From Cliona cf. orientalis (lineage: Eukaryota; Porifera; Demospongiae; Clionaida; Clionaidae): DNA of 64,000 nt. Under the pieces are notes generated by a model. The model had not been told where the DNA came from. It searched no databases and worked only from the letters and a program-made list of their open reading frames with translations. The stretch spans positions 4,408,501-4,472,500 of the forward strand of contig OZ005698.1 in assembly GCA_963930775.1 (NCBI GenBank). Reading direction: 5' to 3'. This document shows, piece by piece, positions 1 through 11,835 of this stretch (the stretch's first letter is position 1; each line of letters begins with the position of its first letter). Made by a program: the position numbers and the translations under genes.

Positions 1-235
1 CGTTGGCCATGGAGTTGCTGAGCGCTATAAGAAGGTTGGTGCAGTACGGTTAACTATTATTACTTACCTTTCCTGTTAACATCCTTATGTTTATTTCTCT
101 TATGTATCTCATGTTATGGTGTGCGCTGCCCATGTTTTGTGTTGTCATTGTTTGGTTCATATGGACCTATTATTTTCTCTATATATTGTATGCTACAGTG
201 CTCTTTAATGAGGTAATATTGTTTTGAACATTAAC
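1..235. other. No recognised feature
   Basis: AT-rich sequence with no open frame, repeat copy or structured RNA that I can identify. It may be flank of the element that starts near 236. Confidence 0.3.
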
Positions 236-2400
236 TGTGATCATTAAGGTTACGGGATAGTATTCGACGCGCAATTTATAAATTATTGCGCATGGACACA
301 ATTCACGTATGTTTTAATGCGGTTTTGTCAGAAACGCGAACGAGTGTCAACCGTTTCCAGATATAAACAAAAGTCCAAACTTCTGCGTCAAAATTTAAAG
401 ACCAGAGACTCAAACGAACTGACTTCGCTGTCATTCACGCTAGTCCATCCATCAGAGCAGGGCCAAGAATAGCCCTTTTTTGAAAACTCTGATCGTCAGA
501 CAAGGTTTTGTCCTGGAGGGCCGCCATTAAGCGAATCACAAGGCAGCTGAGCAGCAAGTTTTTATGTTCACTTTCTGTCCGTGTAACTCGCCAGAGTTCA
601 AACGCTATACTTGGCCCTGTAGAGACTCGTAAGCTATCGTTTCGTTTGTATGTCAATACACAGAGGCTGTTTACCTTGGCAAAAACTGATGCAGAAAACT
701 GCAATACCTACCCGCGCTTGCAGACACACAGTGGCAGGTTTGCTTTTCGTTTTTGTGGACCATGGGGCAGGCATCAGAACTACTTACCTGTGCGTTGACT
801 GTGCAAAGAACGTGGACAAAAACTGGAATATATTATTATTCATGTGAATTTTGACCATGCGTGGGCAGAACACTATCCCATAACCTTAACCGCAACACAA
901 TATTGGCGACGAGCGATGGCAGAAGCCTCGCATCCAATCAGACACACTGGGGAGTACAACCCCCAGGCAGAAAACATTATTGTTGTACGTGGACGCCAAC
1001 TCCATGGTTAATGGACGAAAGACCCCGTTAATGGTCGATGTCCAGAACAGGGTTCGCAGTGACCATAATTATAGTCACCACATAATCGTACCTGGCCATT
1101 CTTTGCTACAACAAGAGTGGCCCAGTCGCTCAAGTCGACCTCTTTGAGCACCCTTTCACTCTCAAGTCTATCCAGCTCACTTTCCACGGCAGCTTTCGTG
1201 GTCAGCAGTACAGGCCTCAATTTGAAGAATTTTGGTCGAGCGACAGACTGGATCGTTCCCAGCCCATCAGCAAAGATATCCTTGCTGAAATGGTTGGAAC
1301 AGAATTGTTAGGAATGCGTACTGCCTGGATGTGACTCCAGCTCAGCTTGAGATGATGGAGCCAATTGCGGTCAAGTAGGGATGGTTCCTCTCCTTCAATA
1401 ATCACAACTGGTAACTGCTGTGGAGGTTATCGTTTGTACTGCACAGATACTTCCACTTCTCCCAAACTCTTCATGGATTCTCTGGTGTATGTTTTCAGGG
1501 TGACAGCTGATGGAGAGATATGCTTCTATGGGAAATGTGAGGTGAAAACTGCTCCCATTGTGAGTGTTCTCTCTGCGGTCAGCAACCATATCTGGATGGC
1601 ATTATTCAGGACTCCACAAATGAATTTGTCTCTCAATGCCTGCAAAAGAAAATCTCCATAATTACACCGAATAGTGAGATATCATAGATTAGTGGCAAAC
1701 TCGGCCACTGACTTGCCCTCAGCCTAAGACCTCTGGCAAAATCGAAAATGTTTAGTGATCACTAACGGCTTTGGGTCAAAATGCGCCTTCAGTGCTTCCT
1801 GGAGGTCGCCCAAGGACTTTTCTTTTGGCAAGATAGAAATTGTGAGGCTTCCATATGTCTTCATTCTCATAATGGTAAGTAAATCCACAACCACGATCCG
1901 ACGAGCTCTTTGCTGTGCTAGCAGGAGGAAAAATCTTCTCCAAGTTGGACCTCACACATGCTTATCAGCAGCTGATCCTGGATGAGAACTCTTGAAAACT
2001 TGTGACAGTCAACACCCATTGCAGCCATACATGTATATCACTACACTAGGTTGCCTTCCGGCATTGCCTCTACTCCCGCCATAAACGATGGACATGATCC
2101 TCCAGGGCATGTCAAGCGTCATCTGTTGCATCGACGATATTCTGATCACCGGGAACTTACGAAATGTGGTGGCCATATTGCAATAGTTCCGAGGGCACGG
2201 ACTTCGAGCCAAGAAACAGAAATGTGAGTTCTTGCAATCATGTATTGAGCACAATATTGATGTAACATGTCTTGAAGAGCTGTCACAAATACACCTGTCC
2301 CTCTTAATGTCCCAGAGCTGAGGTCGTTTTTGGGATTCTGAATCACTACTGACAAGCTATCCCAAATCTAGCTTCTATTTTGCATCCCTTGAATGAATCG
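236..2400. mobile_element. Ty3/gypsy retroelement fossil pieces
   Basis: This is a heavily decayed Ty3/gypsy-type retroelement patch. A stretch of about 660 bp starts with TGTG and ends with CACA near 899, and it is followed at once by a TTGGCGACGAG segment that looks like a primer-binding site. That stretch could be a 5' LTR, but I see no partner LTR. Reverse-transcriptase-like pieces are visible on the minus strand near 1008-1220 (a segment just before RT, with GDY-type residues) and on the plus strand near 1920-2260 (KLDLTHAYQQ-type RT residues). Gag-like residues occur on the minus strand near 1500-1700. Because the pieces lie in opposite orientations, at least two copies or a rearrangement are mixed here. 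It is broken many times and old. Confidence 0.6.
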
Positions 2401-4400
2401 CTCAAACAGGGTGTTGAATGCGTGTGGTATATGGTATACGCAATGAACCGTTTAAATTAGCCAAGGAGAAGCTTGTATCCATTGATGTGCTAACTAGTGC
2501 AAGGAAATTGGTTCACTCGAGCTGTTGTTGGTGGCACATGCTATTACTCCCTGCCTTACACTCGAAGAACAAAGAGGAATAGCTACCTGAATACCGTGTG
2601 CTACAAAGACAGAGAGGTTACACGATATGGTTTGATCAACTACTCTCTCTGTAGTAACCAGCCAATCAGTTGCAGCCGTGGATAGATTGAGTCCAACAAC
2701 TGGCTGCTATCCTCGATTGTTCTTGTGAAGCTAGAACCATCTAATGATGTTGTTTCTGTGTACTGTCTTGTCTTCTATATAAATCTAAAAAAAAACAAAG
2801 TTGGTCTCATCCTTGGCTTTTTCTTTGTTCTTAAGGCTGTGTTTGACCACACAGAGATAGTTCAACCCAGGGGGAGTCAGCCCAAAGACCTTTAAATGTG
2901 TGTACTGCAGCTTTAGTAGCACTAATGAAATATACATAGCTATACCTCCTAACAATTTTACGGAAAATTAGTGGTTTATATTGTCTTACCAAATCTCATG
3001 ATCATTGCTGATAGTACCATCGATTTTTATGAGCACATATATCATTCACATAATGTTCACTCGCAAGTGCATTATTTTATTCCTCTAGGAAGTGGTCAGG
3101 ATATTTGTAGTGTGAAAAACAAACGTGCATATCCGTGGACTTTACGTTGCGTGCGAGCAGCAGATAATCTGCATGTAGCAGTGTGCAAGTGTGTGTCTCC
3201 GCGGAATCAATCTTGCAACCATAGCTAAGCAAACTTTTTGACACAGGAAGATATCGTATATATATGTGATACAGTCTCCTTGTAGGCATACAAATCTCAG
3301 GAGTTGGTCAATAATTAACTTACTAATGTCCATTTTTTTTATTGGCATGTACACTTTCTTTCAAAATCACAACTTAGACCATCTTGATCGTCAGCACCAT
3401 CAGAGCTAGTGGAAGTACGGGAATGTTGATACTCCTGCCTTCTTCGTCACTACTCTCGCAAGAACTCTGTGCATCATTCTGACTGTTATCAGCCTTACGT
3501 AAGTCATCAGCAGGTGTAGTACTACTGTACTCGCTCATCAAACATTCTAATAGCCTGAACAGCAAGTTTAAGTAAATCTTCCTACTTCATTGAACATCTT
3601 GAATTTCAAGTTTTCTCACCCGCTCTAATAAACAGAATGGCCACGCGGTACAGCATGGCAGGAGCTCAAGACAACTCTTTCACATTCATCGAAAAGTGTG
3701 GCTGCCACATCTTGGACAGCATCTAGGAGTGAAAAGGTAACACAGATAGCAATCATTTTGCGATCGCTCAGAGCACAGCAACACTGGAGCTGTAGAGCTG
3801 GTGATGATAAACCTATAGTTGGACATCAACAGTTGTTTCTTCGTCGCTAGTGCTTGTCTCCATTTTTTACTGGATCCGTTCTATCTACACTCGAACAAGC
3901 CATTGGCCAAATTGGTGCATGCGTGAAGGTTATGGTAGTCATTTTATCTGTCTGTCTGTTACCATGCTAGCTGCTACATACCTCACTTACGAGTCCAATT
4001 TGCAGTGTTGTAAGGTTCCTTATGGTGTTCCAAATGCGTGATTTGCGTGGATTTCACCTAAAACGCTTTGTTCGCCAGTTTTGGTGTCATTTGCTGATTT
4101 TTCCAGACTAGTGATAGCATGACTTTACGAATAAATACAATGTTGTGTATCATGCACCATATATGGTATATACGCATTATTATATCCCTCAGTACATGCG
4201 CACTAGGCATATTTACAATAATTGTTGACACTGGTCACCACTGCCTTCTTCACTCGCTGGCAAGGATGAAGCCGATGATAGTGGCTTCTTTTTAACTTGA
4301 AGGGAAGGGTATGTATGGTTAGCTATAGATCCAACAAGACAACTAGCTCATCACTGATCAGAGCACAGTTGTGGTGCTTACTTGATTGGCAAGAGAGTCA
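2401..4400. other. Mostly unrecognised intergenic DNA
   Basis: No convincing gene. A minus-strand frame at 3374-3565 ends in a short acidic Ser/Glu-rich stretch (SSCESSDEEGRS) and has no recognisable domain. It could be a terminal exon of a lost gene or chance. Small TA-rich tracts are present. Confidence 0.25.
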
Positions 4401-4408
4401 TTGCATTG

Positions 4409-4739
4409 CATAGGCGTAGGAACCGGGGGGGGGGGGGGGGGCTGTAGCCCCCCAATATTCTAGCAAGGGGGCGGATCCCCCTTTGTTCTCAAGCCCAGTA
4501 CTGTTACAAGTTCAGTTTTTTAAACACTTACCAGGCCTGATTATGAGTGAATATACTTCAATAGCTGTCAAATCTATTCCACTCGACTTACAGTTTAGTT
4601 TTTCACCGAAAAACTCGTAATAGCAGCCTCGGTCGTGCAAAATGGGCATGGTTTGACCCAAAGTGGGCGTGGTCGTAAATTTTTCGCACGCAATTGGATA
4701 TTAAGCCCCCTCAAACATCAACATCTTCCTACGCCTATG
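4409..4739. mobile_element. hAT-like MITE, 5-bp TSD CATTG
   Basis: A 331-bp non-coding element with terminal inverted repeats CATAGGCGTAGGAA and TTCCTACGCCTATG. It is flanked on both sides by the direct repeat CATTG (4404-4408 and 4740-4744). It contains a run of about 17 G and a phrase GGGCGTGGTC typical of this family. The ends and the 5-bp duplication match the copies at 24885, 50789 and 54695. Assignment to hAT (hAT5-type) is by TIR resemblance to CAGTGGCGG ends and is inference. Confidence 0.8.
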
Positions 4740-4741
4740 CA

Positions 4742-5520
4742 TTGTCCCCAAGGAGGCTGGTGATGTAGGCACCACCATGAGTGTGGAGTTTGATACAGCA
4801 CACCAGAGTTATTATTGCTGAGCACCGTTAAACCTTGAACAATACTGCTGTGCTATAATATTAGCCTCATTCCCAGTCCTCATGCAACTAGTCCTCTTTT
4901 CTATGTGCAACATTGAAAGCGGGTAAAGGGAAGCTAGTATAATATTGTATTGTCGTAGCTGCTTGTGCAACTAATGCCATGCAACACGCCGAGGGTTTCG
5001 TGCTCTAGTTTACTTTCTATTTAATGCCGAATGACAATATTAATAATTATTCTTGAAAGTTTAGAAAATTAGAGTGAGTACGATACTTGCAAAAATCAGT
5101 GCTACATTTGCTGTGCAAGCTAAAGCAGTGTATGGCACTATTCACAAACTTTTGCTCAAAAATTTTCACTACCTTTCTAATGTCAGGCTCTTAATTGACT
5201 GCATTTTTCATCTCACATCTTGCCACACTTGTAAGTTGCTTGTGCATCTTCTGTGTCAGTCCACCTTTCCCATTAAGAAGAATTTTCTATCACCAACTTT
5301 TCAAGACTGGACCTGTAACATTTATGTGCATGATTCGCATACTCTATCTTCTTAAGGTTGTGATCCCATTCTGGAACATTAGAGTAAGAAGGGTTGGATA
5401 CACTGAGCTATTTCCATCGCCTACAAATCACATGTATCTAACCCTATGTGTCTTCTCAGCTACTTGATACCCTTCAAGAATGATGTCAGTCTCAATTTGT
5501 GATGAGGATTGCTCCCCAAT
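4742..5520. other. Unrecognised intergenic DNA
   Basis: Short plus-strand frames at 5074-5467 show no domain and no codon pattern that I trust. Nothing else is recognised. Confidence 0.25.
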
Positions 5521-5625
5521 TACCGTATAATCTGGTTAATAAGTGCATGCGCTTATAGCGGTAAACGGAACGACAGTATGCGCTTATTAAAGGATATGCG
5601 CTTATATCACTGCAGATACCCACGA
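5521..5625. mobile_element. Fragment of CCGTA-type MITE
   Basis: It starts with TACCGTATAATCTGGTTAA and carries the repeated words GCGCTTATTAA and CATGCGCTTAT that mark the family at 22282 and 22994. Only part of one end is present. It abuts the truncated hAT transposase fragment that follows on the minus strand. Confidence 0.55.
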
Positions 5626-6561
5626 ATTCTAGCTTTTGTCTTGGTATTCCTAATGACCTCCACAGCTTCTTTCCACGTCCTCTGTAAGCTATCAAAATCA
5701 TTTATGATGCTAGCAAGGGCTTCAGCTCTGACTGTCCAGCGAGTGGGACATAAGACCCTGATACCAGGATAACTATAACCAGATAAGTAAAGGTGTCTTG
5801 GATGACAGATGTCAAAGTATAGCTCCGTCAATGCTATCCGTGTGATACAACCCCAAAATTCTTCGTGAACTTGCAAATCATCTGTTATCCATCTTAAAAA
5901 TAGATTTACCTGTAGTCTCATCAGCCATTATTTTCAGAAATGGCAAGCGTTGGAGGTTTGAGGTTACCTCGAAATATTTCTAGACCAAAGAGCTTGATCA
6001 CCTGATTTTGAATATCTAGGCTGGTGTACACATTCTCTTTCCTTTTTTAGCCACTCAGTGAGGTTGGTATCTTCTTCAGCTTTATTAAATAGTAGCTGGC
6101 ACAGGTTGTCATTGGATTCATCCTTGTTACTTCTAAGAGCAAGGCCTTGCCGACGGAGGAAATGGATGCACTTCATAATCTGGTAGAGAGCTTGTCAATT
6201 ATTCATTTTTTGCACAGCACATTGATGAGAAATGTATGTAGCTCACCAACATTCTTAGTTGTAGCAGGCAGAGTAACTACAACCTCTGCAGCCTCACTGT
6301 GAGAAGCATGTTGTTTGTGCTTACGAAAGGCAATTGTGCCATCTTTCCAGTTTGGGAAACCACGGGTCACCTGGATTGTATTAAATTGGAGGTCAAATGC
6401 AAATTCCACCGGCTATAACAATGATTACATGGGTACCTAGCTAGCCAGGCCAGCATACATGTCACAGTTATTATAGACCTCGATACCAGTAGCTTAATAA
6501 TAATAATTATATCACTTACAAACGCTGGATTAGTAGTGGTGTTGGTCCTCATGCGCTTCAT
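5607..6561 (-). pseudogene. hAT transposase (ZMYM1/TTF-type) remnant
   Basis: Minus-strand pieces in the order of a hAT transposase of the ZMYM1 / TTF-zinc-finger group. First comes a TTF-type zinc-finger flank near 6410-6203 (NWKDGTIAFRKH, then SHSEAAEVVVTLP). Next is 6176-5964 (FLRRQGLALR, DESNDN, TEWLKK), which in this family sits just before the catalytic core. Then 5921-5607 holds WITDDLQVHEEF followed almost directly by CPTRWTVRAEALASI. In full-length relatives those last two motifs lie far apart, so most of the catalytic core is deleted. Stops separate the pieces. Its 3' side ends in a MITE fragment. Family recognition is from motif memory. A dead DNA transposon is the likely reading. 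Confidence 0.7.
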
Positions 6562-6642
6562 CTTGAATCCCTTTAGGAATGTGTGACAGTAGGCTACATC
6601 ATTGGCCTTGTCGTAGTGTAGAATGGGCCACTGAGAAAATCA

Positions 6643-7640
6643 AAATGGCTGAAAACTACAAAGGACTGGCACCTTATTACCAAAAGAGCACTAAGGAAAG
6701 GCAAAGGTAACTGGCTGATGTGATTAATCGGGTACATCCACAGGCTCAGCAAGTCCAACACGAGCAGCTGCAGTAGTGTGCGAATATGTGATGGCCATTT
6801 CCAGCTTTAATTGCTGCCATTATCTATTTTCCCAGCCTATAATGTTATCTGGCCAAAATCGGACCAGCTGGACTGCTTGCTACAGCCTTGTGTTTGCACA
6901 GGTTCTTACGGTGCATCGTATTGTTTATGCTGCCCATTGAAACACCCTGAGGCAGTACATTCAATTTTATGTTATCAACAAGTGTTAGTGTAGTTCCCAT
7001 TCTTAAGCTTGAGAACAGCTGCAAACAAAATACATCACAATTTCGAGTCATACAACAATCTCAAGAAGTTACAGTTGAAGCCTCACGTATAACAAACACA
7101 CAAATTGCAGAATTTTATCCATAGACTACCTTCTCACACAGTTCAATGTGGTAGAGCAATCATTCTGAACGGAGAGGTACATGACAGTCTTGCATCAATA
7201 CTATTGACTTGGATATGTGATACAACTGGAGGCATCTGGCAAAGTACGGGATCTGTGAGGATATCAGCGATGAAAGAGAAGCTTGGCTGCCATATGGGAG
7301 CAGTTGTCAACTGCTGGCGGCCATGCACAGCTACAAGAAACCATGAGTATGTTTAGCATTACTGTTGTGATCAATTAGTGATAGAGAATGAGGCTGGCTG
7401 AGTCAATGATTGAAGCTAGTAAGGAGGAGAAACGTCTGGCAGAGGAGAGGGGAGACTACCACAAGCCATTACTGTAATTGTTGATGGACAATGGTCTAAA
7501 CGTTCTCACTACAATACCAAGTCTGGTGTTGGAATTATTAGAAAGTGCACAGACAAACTTCGACACGTTGGCGTTCATAATAAATACTGCATCTCATGTA
7601 CACAGGGAATACCCAAAGATAAGCATGACTGCTACAATAC
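6643..7640 (+). pseudogene. Mutator-like transposase domain remnant
   Basis: The clearest part is about 7390-7630, which reads VDGQWSKRSHYNT, SGVGII and then VHNKYCISC. These match the Mutator-like transposase domain of invertebrate proteins (Pfam Mutator, PF20700), where the Asp of VDG-W and the C-x2-C after NKYC are conserved. Upstream frames (6643 onward MAENYKGLAPYYQKS; 7105-7356 with ISAMKEKLGCHMGA) fit its N-terminal region but are interrupted by stops and shifts. No downstream catalytic half is visible, because the piece runs into a MITE at 7640. It is of interest because elements with 9-bp target duplications, as Mutator superfamily elements make, are common later in the window. Confidence 0.6.
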
Positions 7641-7960
7641 CGTAAACTTTGGTTATTAAGCACACATTATTTATTAAGCGCATGCTCTCTTCTCGTAACA
7701 AGCTATTGTTTATTAAGCGCATGCGCTTAATACGCGTGGCGTTCTATGAACCTGACGTTGACCGGCTGGAAAGTAGATGTTTGGAAGAATGATGGCCATA
7801 TCATGCAAGAAGATCGAGTTTCAAACAAATCGCCAGCACTGGTCGTCTTGAGCAGCAGCTGTAAACGCTAAAGCACTTGATCGATTGAGCCAGCTAGCAC
7901 TAGCGCCAGCCGCTCTCGCATCCATCACGTGCCCAAACGTTTGTGGGCGTGATTATTTGC
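7640..7960. mobile_element. CCGTAAA-type MITE, one end missing
   Basis: It begins TA-CCGTAAACTTTGGTTATT and shares a long internal stretch with the copy at 22282-22712: the GCTATTGTTTATTAAG word, the AAGAAGAT-GAGT segment, and the CGCCAGCACT and CATCACGTGCCCAAAC blocks. The far terminal repeat is absent, and the sequence passes into hAT coding remains. Confidence 0.65.
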
Positions 7961-7961
7961 C

Positions 7962-8252
7962 ATGAATACTTTTAACTTCCTTTTTAACTGCATGCTAGGT
8001 GAAGTGATCCTGAAACACTCAGATAATCTTAGCAGTACGCTACAACATAAATCACTCTCGGCTGCAGAGTATATTGCTCAGATGACAATTGAAACATTGA
8101 AATCAGTTCGCTCTGATGACTCCTTGGATATATTTTGGCAAAAGGTTAGTACTAAAGCCAGTGAATTGGACATTGGTGACCCTGAGCTTCCAAGGCGCCA
8201 CAGATTGCCTTGGAGGCTCAATGATGGCGAATCTGCTTCAACTTTCTTTTGA
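7962..8252 (+). pseudogene. hAT transposase fragment, core region
   Basis: An open frame of 96 codons reading GEVILKHSDNLSSTLQHK, then AQMTIETLKSVRSD and FWQKVSTKASELDIGDPELPRR. This is the segment that follows CPTRWTVRA in ZMYM1-type hAT transposases. It is on the strand opposite to the larger hAT remnant at 5607-6561, so it is a separate or inverted piece. No start or end of a complete gene is present. Confidence 0.65.
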
Positions 8253-8517
8253 ATATGTCTCAGGGCTGTAGCAAGCAATTTTGAAGTGGTCAGGCCAGGA
8301 AGTAGGTGTGGTCACATACATGACAAGATTATTGAATAATGAATATACATAAAATTGATGATGACACTGAAGTGAATATTGAATACTTATTAAATTTAAA
8401 GAGTTAGAACTTTGCAAATATGATATTCTCATGTTCAGAGCATTCGACAAATTCATTGAGTAACACTTTAAGATCAAGCTTATCTTTATGAATGTAGAAG
8501 CATAAGGTATTGAGTCA

Positions 8518-8736
8518 TTATGTCATTGTTGTATGCAGAGAGTTCTTAACACGCCGTAATGCATTGAAAGATCTTTCTGACAAAGTGTTTGTGGCTGGCA
8601 TTACCAATACTAATTGTGCTAGACGTTTCACCTGAGAGAGTAAGGACAGTTGCCTAGGAGAAAGAGAAAGCAGACAGGCTGTGATTATAAAAATGGAAAG
8701 ATTTGAGGAGGTATCCTCTCCTGTTTGATCCCACAC
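8518..8736 (-). pseudogene. hAT C-terminal dimerisation domain fragment
   Basis: The minus-strand frame contains LAQLVLVMPATNTLSERSF followed by NALRRVKNSLHTTMT. This is the hAT family C-terminal dimerisation motif (P-A-T-N-x-x-SERSFSALRR-K-LR). The protein ends within the motif. It is opposite in strand to the 7962-8252 fragment and may belong with the 5607-6561 remnant as a rearranged copy. Confidence 0.7.
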
Positions 8737-8739
8737 CTG

Positions 8740-9365
8740 TTGATAGTGTACTCCAGGGTTTGAAGTTGGGTAGTCAGAAGCTCCTTATTCTGGAGGGTGT
8801 TGAAAGCTATATGTAGCTGGTAGGTATATACTCGTGGACTGACTCTCTATGGACAAAAAAGATGCAGAAAATAGTTCAAGAAGCCACGCCTGAATCAATA
8901 AGGCCTGAAGACATCATTTTATCTTGTCCAGGAGAAGTAGCCACAATCAAGAAGATTGGAATAGATTAGAAGTTCATAGCTAACTCTGTTTATAAAGTAC
9001 ATGAACAGAGTATTCAGTTATGCTAATTAATTATTCATGAAATCATAATATTAATTTTATGTCCCCATATCATTGTAATCTGACCTTCAAATATGGGATG
9101 TATTATAGAGGATGGATATCCTGCTGTGAGTAAGCCAGTCATAAATAATGCGGCATGCTGTAAACAAGTGTCATCCAGGGATCGATACAAGGATCATGTA
9201 CACGTCTCTCATTCCACGATTAAATAATATATTTCAATGCATACAAAATTTATAATAGCACGTATACTCATCTGCTGAATATATTCAAATTACTAAATTG
9301 CTTGCCTATAACATTAAAAATTACAGTAGCAAGTCCAGCACTTTTTTCTACTCATTATATAATAG
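8740..9365. other. Unrecognised intergenic DNA
   Basis: No gene, TIR or tandem repeat recognised. The sequence is AT-rich. Confidence 0.3.
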
Positions 9366-9368
9366 TTA

Positions 9369-9505
9369 GAGACCAAGTCCAAGATCTCTACGCATTTTAA
9401 GAGACCCGAAGGCCCAAGGCTGTAGCATCCCGAGCGAAGCGAGGGTGCTACTAAGGGCCTGAGGGTCTCTTAAAAGCGTAGAGACCATTGGACGAGGTCT
9501 CTAAC
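9369..9505. repeat. Large imperfect palindrome (hairpin)
   Basis: The left arm (TTAGAGACC, then TCTCTACGC and TTTTAAGAGACCC) is mirrored by the right arm (GGGTCTCTTAAAAGCGTAGAGA, ending GGTCTCTAA). The loop contains GAGCGAAGCGAGGGTGCTAC. The whole unit is about 135 bp and ends roughly 25 bp before the PIN-like reading frame. It could be a tiny foldback MITE, and no clear target duplication was found. Confidence 0.6.
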
Positions 9506-9531
9506 TGATTTAGAATATAGCAACTGTAACC

Positions 9532-10925
9532 GTGGTAGTTGACCTGAGGACTAGGCTACTGTTGCAATGTGCATCCTTCTTTGCCCTTGGCTATACTTGT
9601 AGGTCTCTATCACGTGATATCATAGCTGACCAAAATATCATAGTAATGCTTGACTACATTGAACAAAACAAAATGTTGCCTACTAGCTCAGAAAATCTAG
9701 GCCTACAGAATTTTCTGTCCCACACTCCAGCCACACCTGAGCAAGCACATAATCTACTCAATTTTAGACGGATTGGACAGGAGGAGTTTGAAACTCATGT
9801 CAATTATCGTACTCTGCGTGACCCTAGAGTAAGTGCACCAGAGCGTAGGAAATACTTGCACACATTTGCATCAACAAAGGCACGAAAAAAGAAAGAAAAA
9901 CAACTAGACCACGAGAGAAAATTACACTAGGCATGCATGAAAAAGATGGTGATGTTCTCAAAAGGAGAAAAGATGCCTCAGGCATGTGGTTCACAGTTTA
10001 CACCACTACATCTCACTCTGGTTGGGCATGATGGGCTTCCATATAAAGGAAGCAAAAGTAAGACTACAGACCTTTTTGAGACTAGGTACAAGAAGGCGGG
10101 TGTTATTGTATCTGACTTCCCACAATAATGGGTACCTGACTTAGTCATCCTAGAGGGAATGTTCATGATACAATGATACAGACACCCCCTTCACCAGGCA
10201 TAGCAACCTATGCACAGTATTGTAATTTGCTTGTGATACGATACATCAATCCCCACTTAAAAGCAGGTATAAGTCAAGTGCACGTTCTTTTTTATGACCC
10301 CAGCCAAAATATGTCTCCAAACCAGATAGAGCACACTAAGCGTGATGAAACTTCACAGGTCAGTTCATCACACACATGCATCACTGTTGACCAATCCACT
10401 ATTGCACCATCAAAGTGGAGGGATGACCTACTCAACTGTCGAAAATGTAAAAGAGTACCGTGCAAATTTCTCAGCATGGAAATGCTGAACCTAGTCCTTT
10501 CTCTTCTCTCAGACAACCAGACCCTGCTAACAGCTGGAGGGTTCAATGACCTAAAACAGCACCAATGTTGGAGTGTACAGCGAGATGGTAAACCTCAACC
10601 AATGCCATATTTACGATCAAATGCAGAGGAAACAGATCTTCGTGCTTGGCTTCACTGCATACACTCATCTGGGTGGAAGAAGCTGCTGTACTCTCCCGAC
10701 ATCGACTTGTATCACATTGGCTTGCCGATAATAAATCAGGATCTACTGCTATACACTGCCACTATGGTATAGACATCGAGGATGCCTCGTTTTTCATTCT
10801 GGAACGAGAGTTACTGATTTGCCCCCAATTCAAAGTTCCATTCAGCCAGAAAAGATCGAAAAATGGATGAGCGAGTTGAAGTATCACAAAGAAAGTACTC
10901 AAGACGAAGAGATGGTAGCTATAAC
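9532..10925 (+). pseudogene. Decayed PIN/FEN-like nuclease-type gene
   Basis: Three open stretches (9532-9930, 9937-10128, 10173-10772) read as one protein type interrupted by a few stops and at least one small shift near 10165. The first part is helical and ends in a Lys-rich tail (KARKKKEKQ). The middle has LFETRYKKAGVIVSDFPQ, followed by WVPDLVILEGMFMI after a stop. The last part has a C-x2-C (NCRKCKR) and near 10620-10740 an EETDLRAWLHC ... YSPDIDLYHIGL signature. Acidic clusters of the form E-x-D ... SPD-x-D are typical of PIN/FEN-fold nucleases, and I have seen similar uncharacterised proteins in sponges and cnidarians. Function and family are inference. It may be a transposon-carried accessory gene or a decayed host gene. 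Confidence 0.5.
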
Positions 10926-11167
10926 CTAGCTAGTTTAGTAGCTAAAGTTTAGTATTTTCTTTGGTTGACAGTCTAGCTAACTACTACTAAGAAAATAGAA
11001 CAGACTAAAGTGATAAATTATTTTCGATCTTCAAAGTGTGCTCGTGGTGGCAGAGTAGTCCTGGAAGACTCGGGATTCAGCGGAATAACTGCTCTGGTAC
11101 TTACCTACTTGTGGACTAAGTGCCCTAGCGCTGGTTTGATAGTTACTGATTTGCCCCCAATTCAAAG
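10809..11167 (+). repeat. 27-bp exact direct repeat, 306 bp spacing
   Basis: The 27 bases at 10809-10835 (AGTTACTGATTTGCCCCC followed by AATTCAAAG) recur exactly at 11141-11167. Both can read VTDLPPIQ in the same direction as the PIN-like gene. The intervening and following sequences are not alike. It may mark a duplicated exon edge or a deletion/insertion scar. Confidence 0.7.
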
Positions 11168-11440
11168 ATGCCCTCAGCCATACACAACCAAAATCTTTGT
11201 CATCTCTACATCGGTCATGTCGGCACGCTTAGGGTATCAATGTGAAGCTCAGCTCTTCCTCTTTTCAATGGTACTTGAGATAGAACGATAGCTATCTCAC
11301 ACTTAAGATACAGTTATACATAGACATGCACTATTTTTGACCCCACATGCATGGCATACATATCATTAACCCCCATAGGCGCCATGCAAACCGCGTGTTG
11401 ACATTAAAATGTATTGTACGTATATGGACTTCCGGTGGTC

Positions 11441-11835
11441 TTAGTGTAGACTGATGCCTTGAATAAAGTGAGTGTATTGATCACAAAATGTGGAAAGCTT
11501 CTCAGATAAGCTTTTGTCTACCTCTTCCACTTGATTTTCAAAATCCGATACTGTCTCTACCTTAGATAGTGTGGTGGCTAAGTCACTCACTATGCTACGA
11601 AAGGAAGACAGTGTCTGGGCCATTTCCGATTTGCTCTCTAGGTCTTTGAGATATAATTTTATGAAAGCCCTCATTATTGCCTCAAATGATTGTAGGATGA
11701 TGAATTGATGGGTTCTCTTGAAATGACTAGCCTGGGATAAGGATGTCAGTGTTTCTGCTCGATGACCACTAGCCTTCACTATCTGTAAAAGACTGGCATC
11801 ACCATAGATTTTGAGCAGTACTTTTTGATAGTTAA
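11441..11835 (-). pseudogene. DUF6589-like gene, 3' part
   Basis: The minus-strand frame from 11835 reads YQKVLLKIYGDASLLQIVK and goes on through SHFKRTHQFIILQSFEAIMR, an amphipathic coiled-coil-like tail rich in Leu/Ser/Glu, to a stop at 11441. In DUF6589 proteins a G-x-WH-x-L-x-N motif is followed directly by an N-Y-Q-K-type segment. Here the WHILFN half lies at about 16340-16360, on the other side of the inserted retroelement (11836-16334), and the YQK half starts at the insertion edge. So this is the C-terminal part of the gene described at 16340-19060. DUF6589 is a domain of unknown function, often in multi-copy and possibly transposon-derived genes. Confidence 0.65.
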
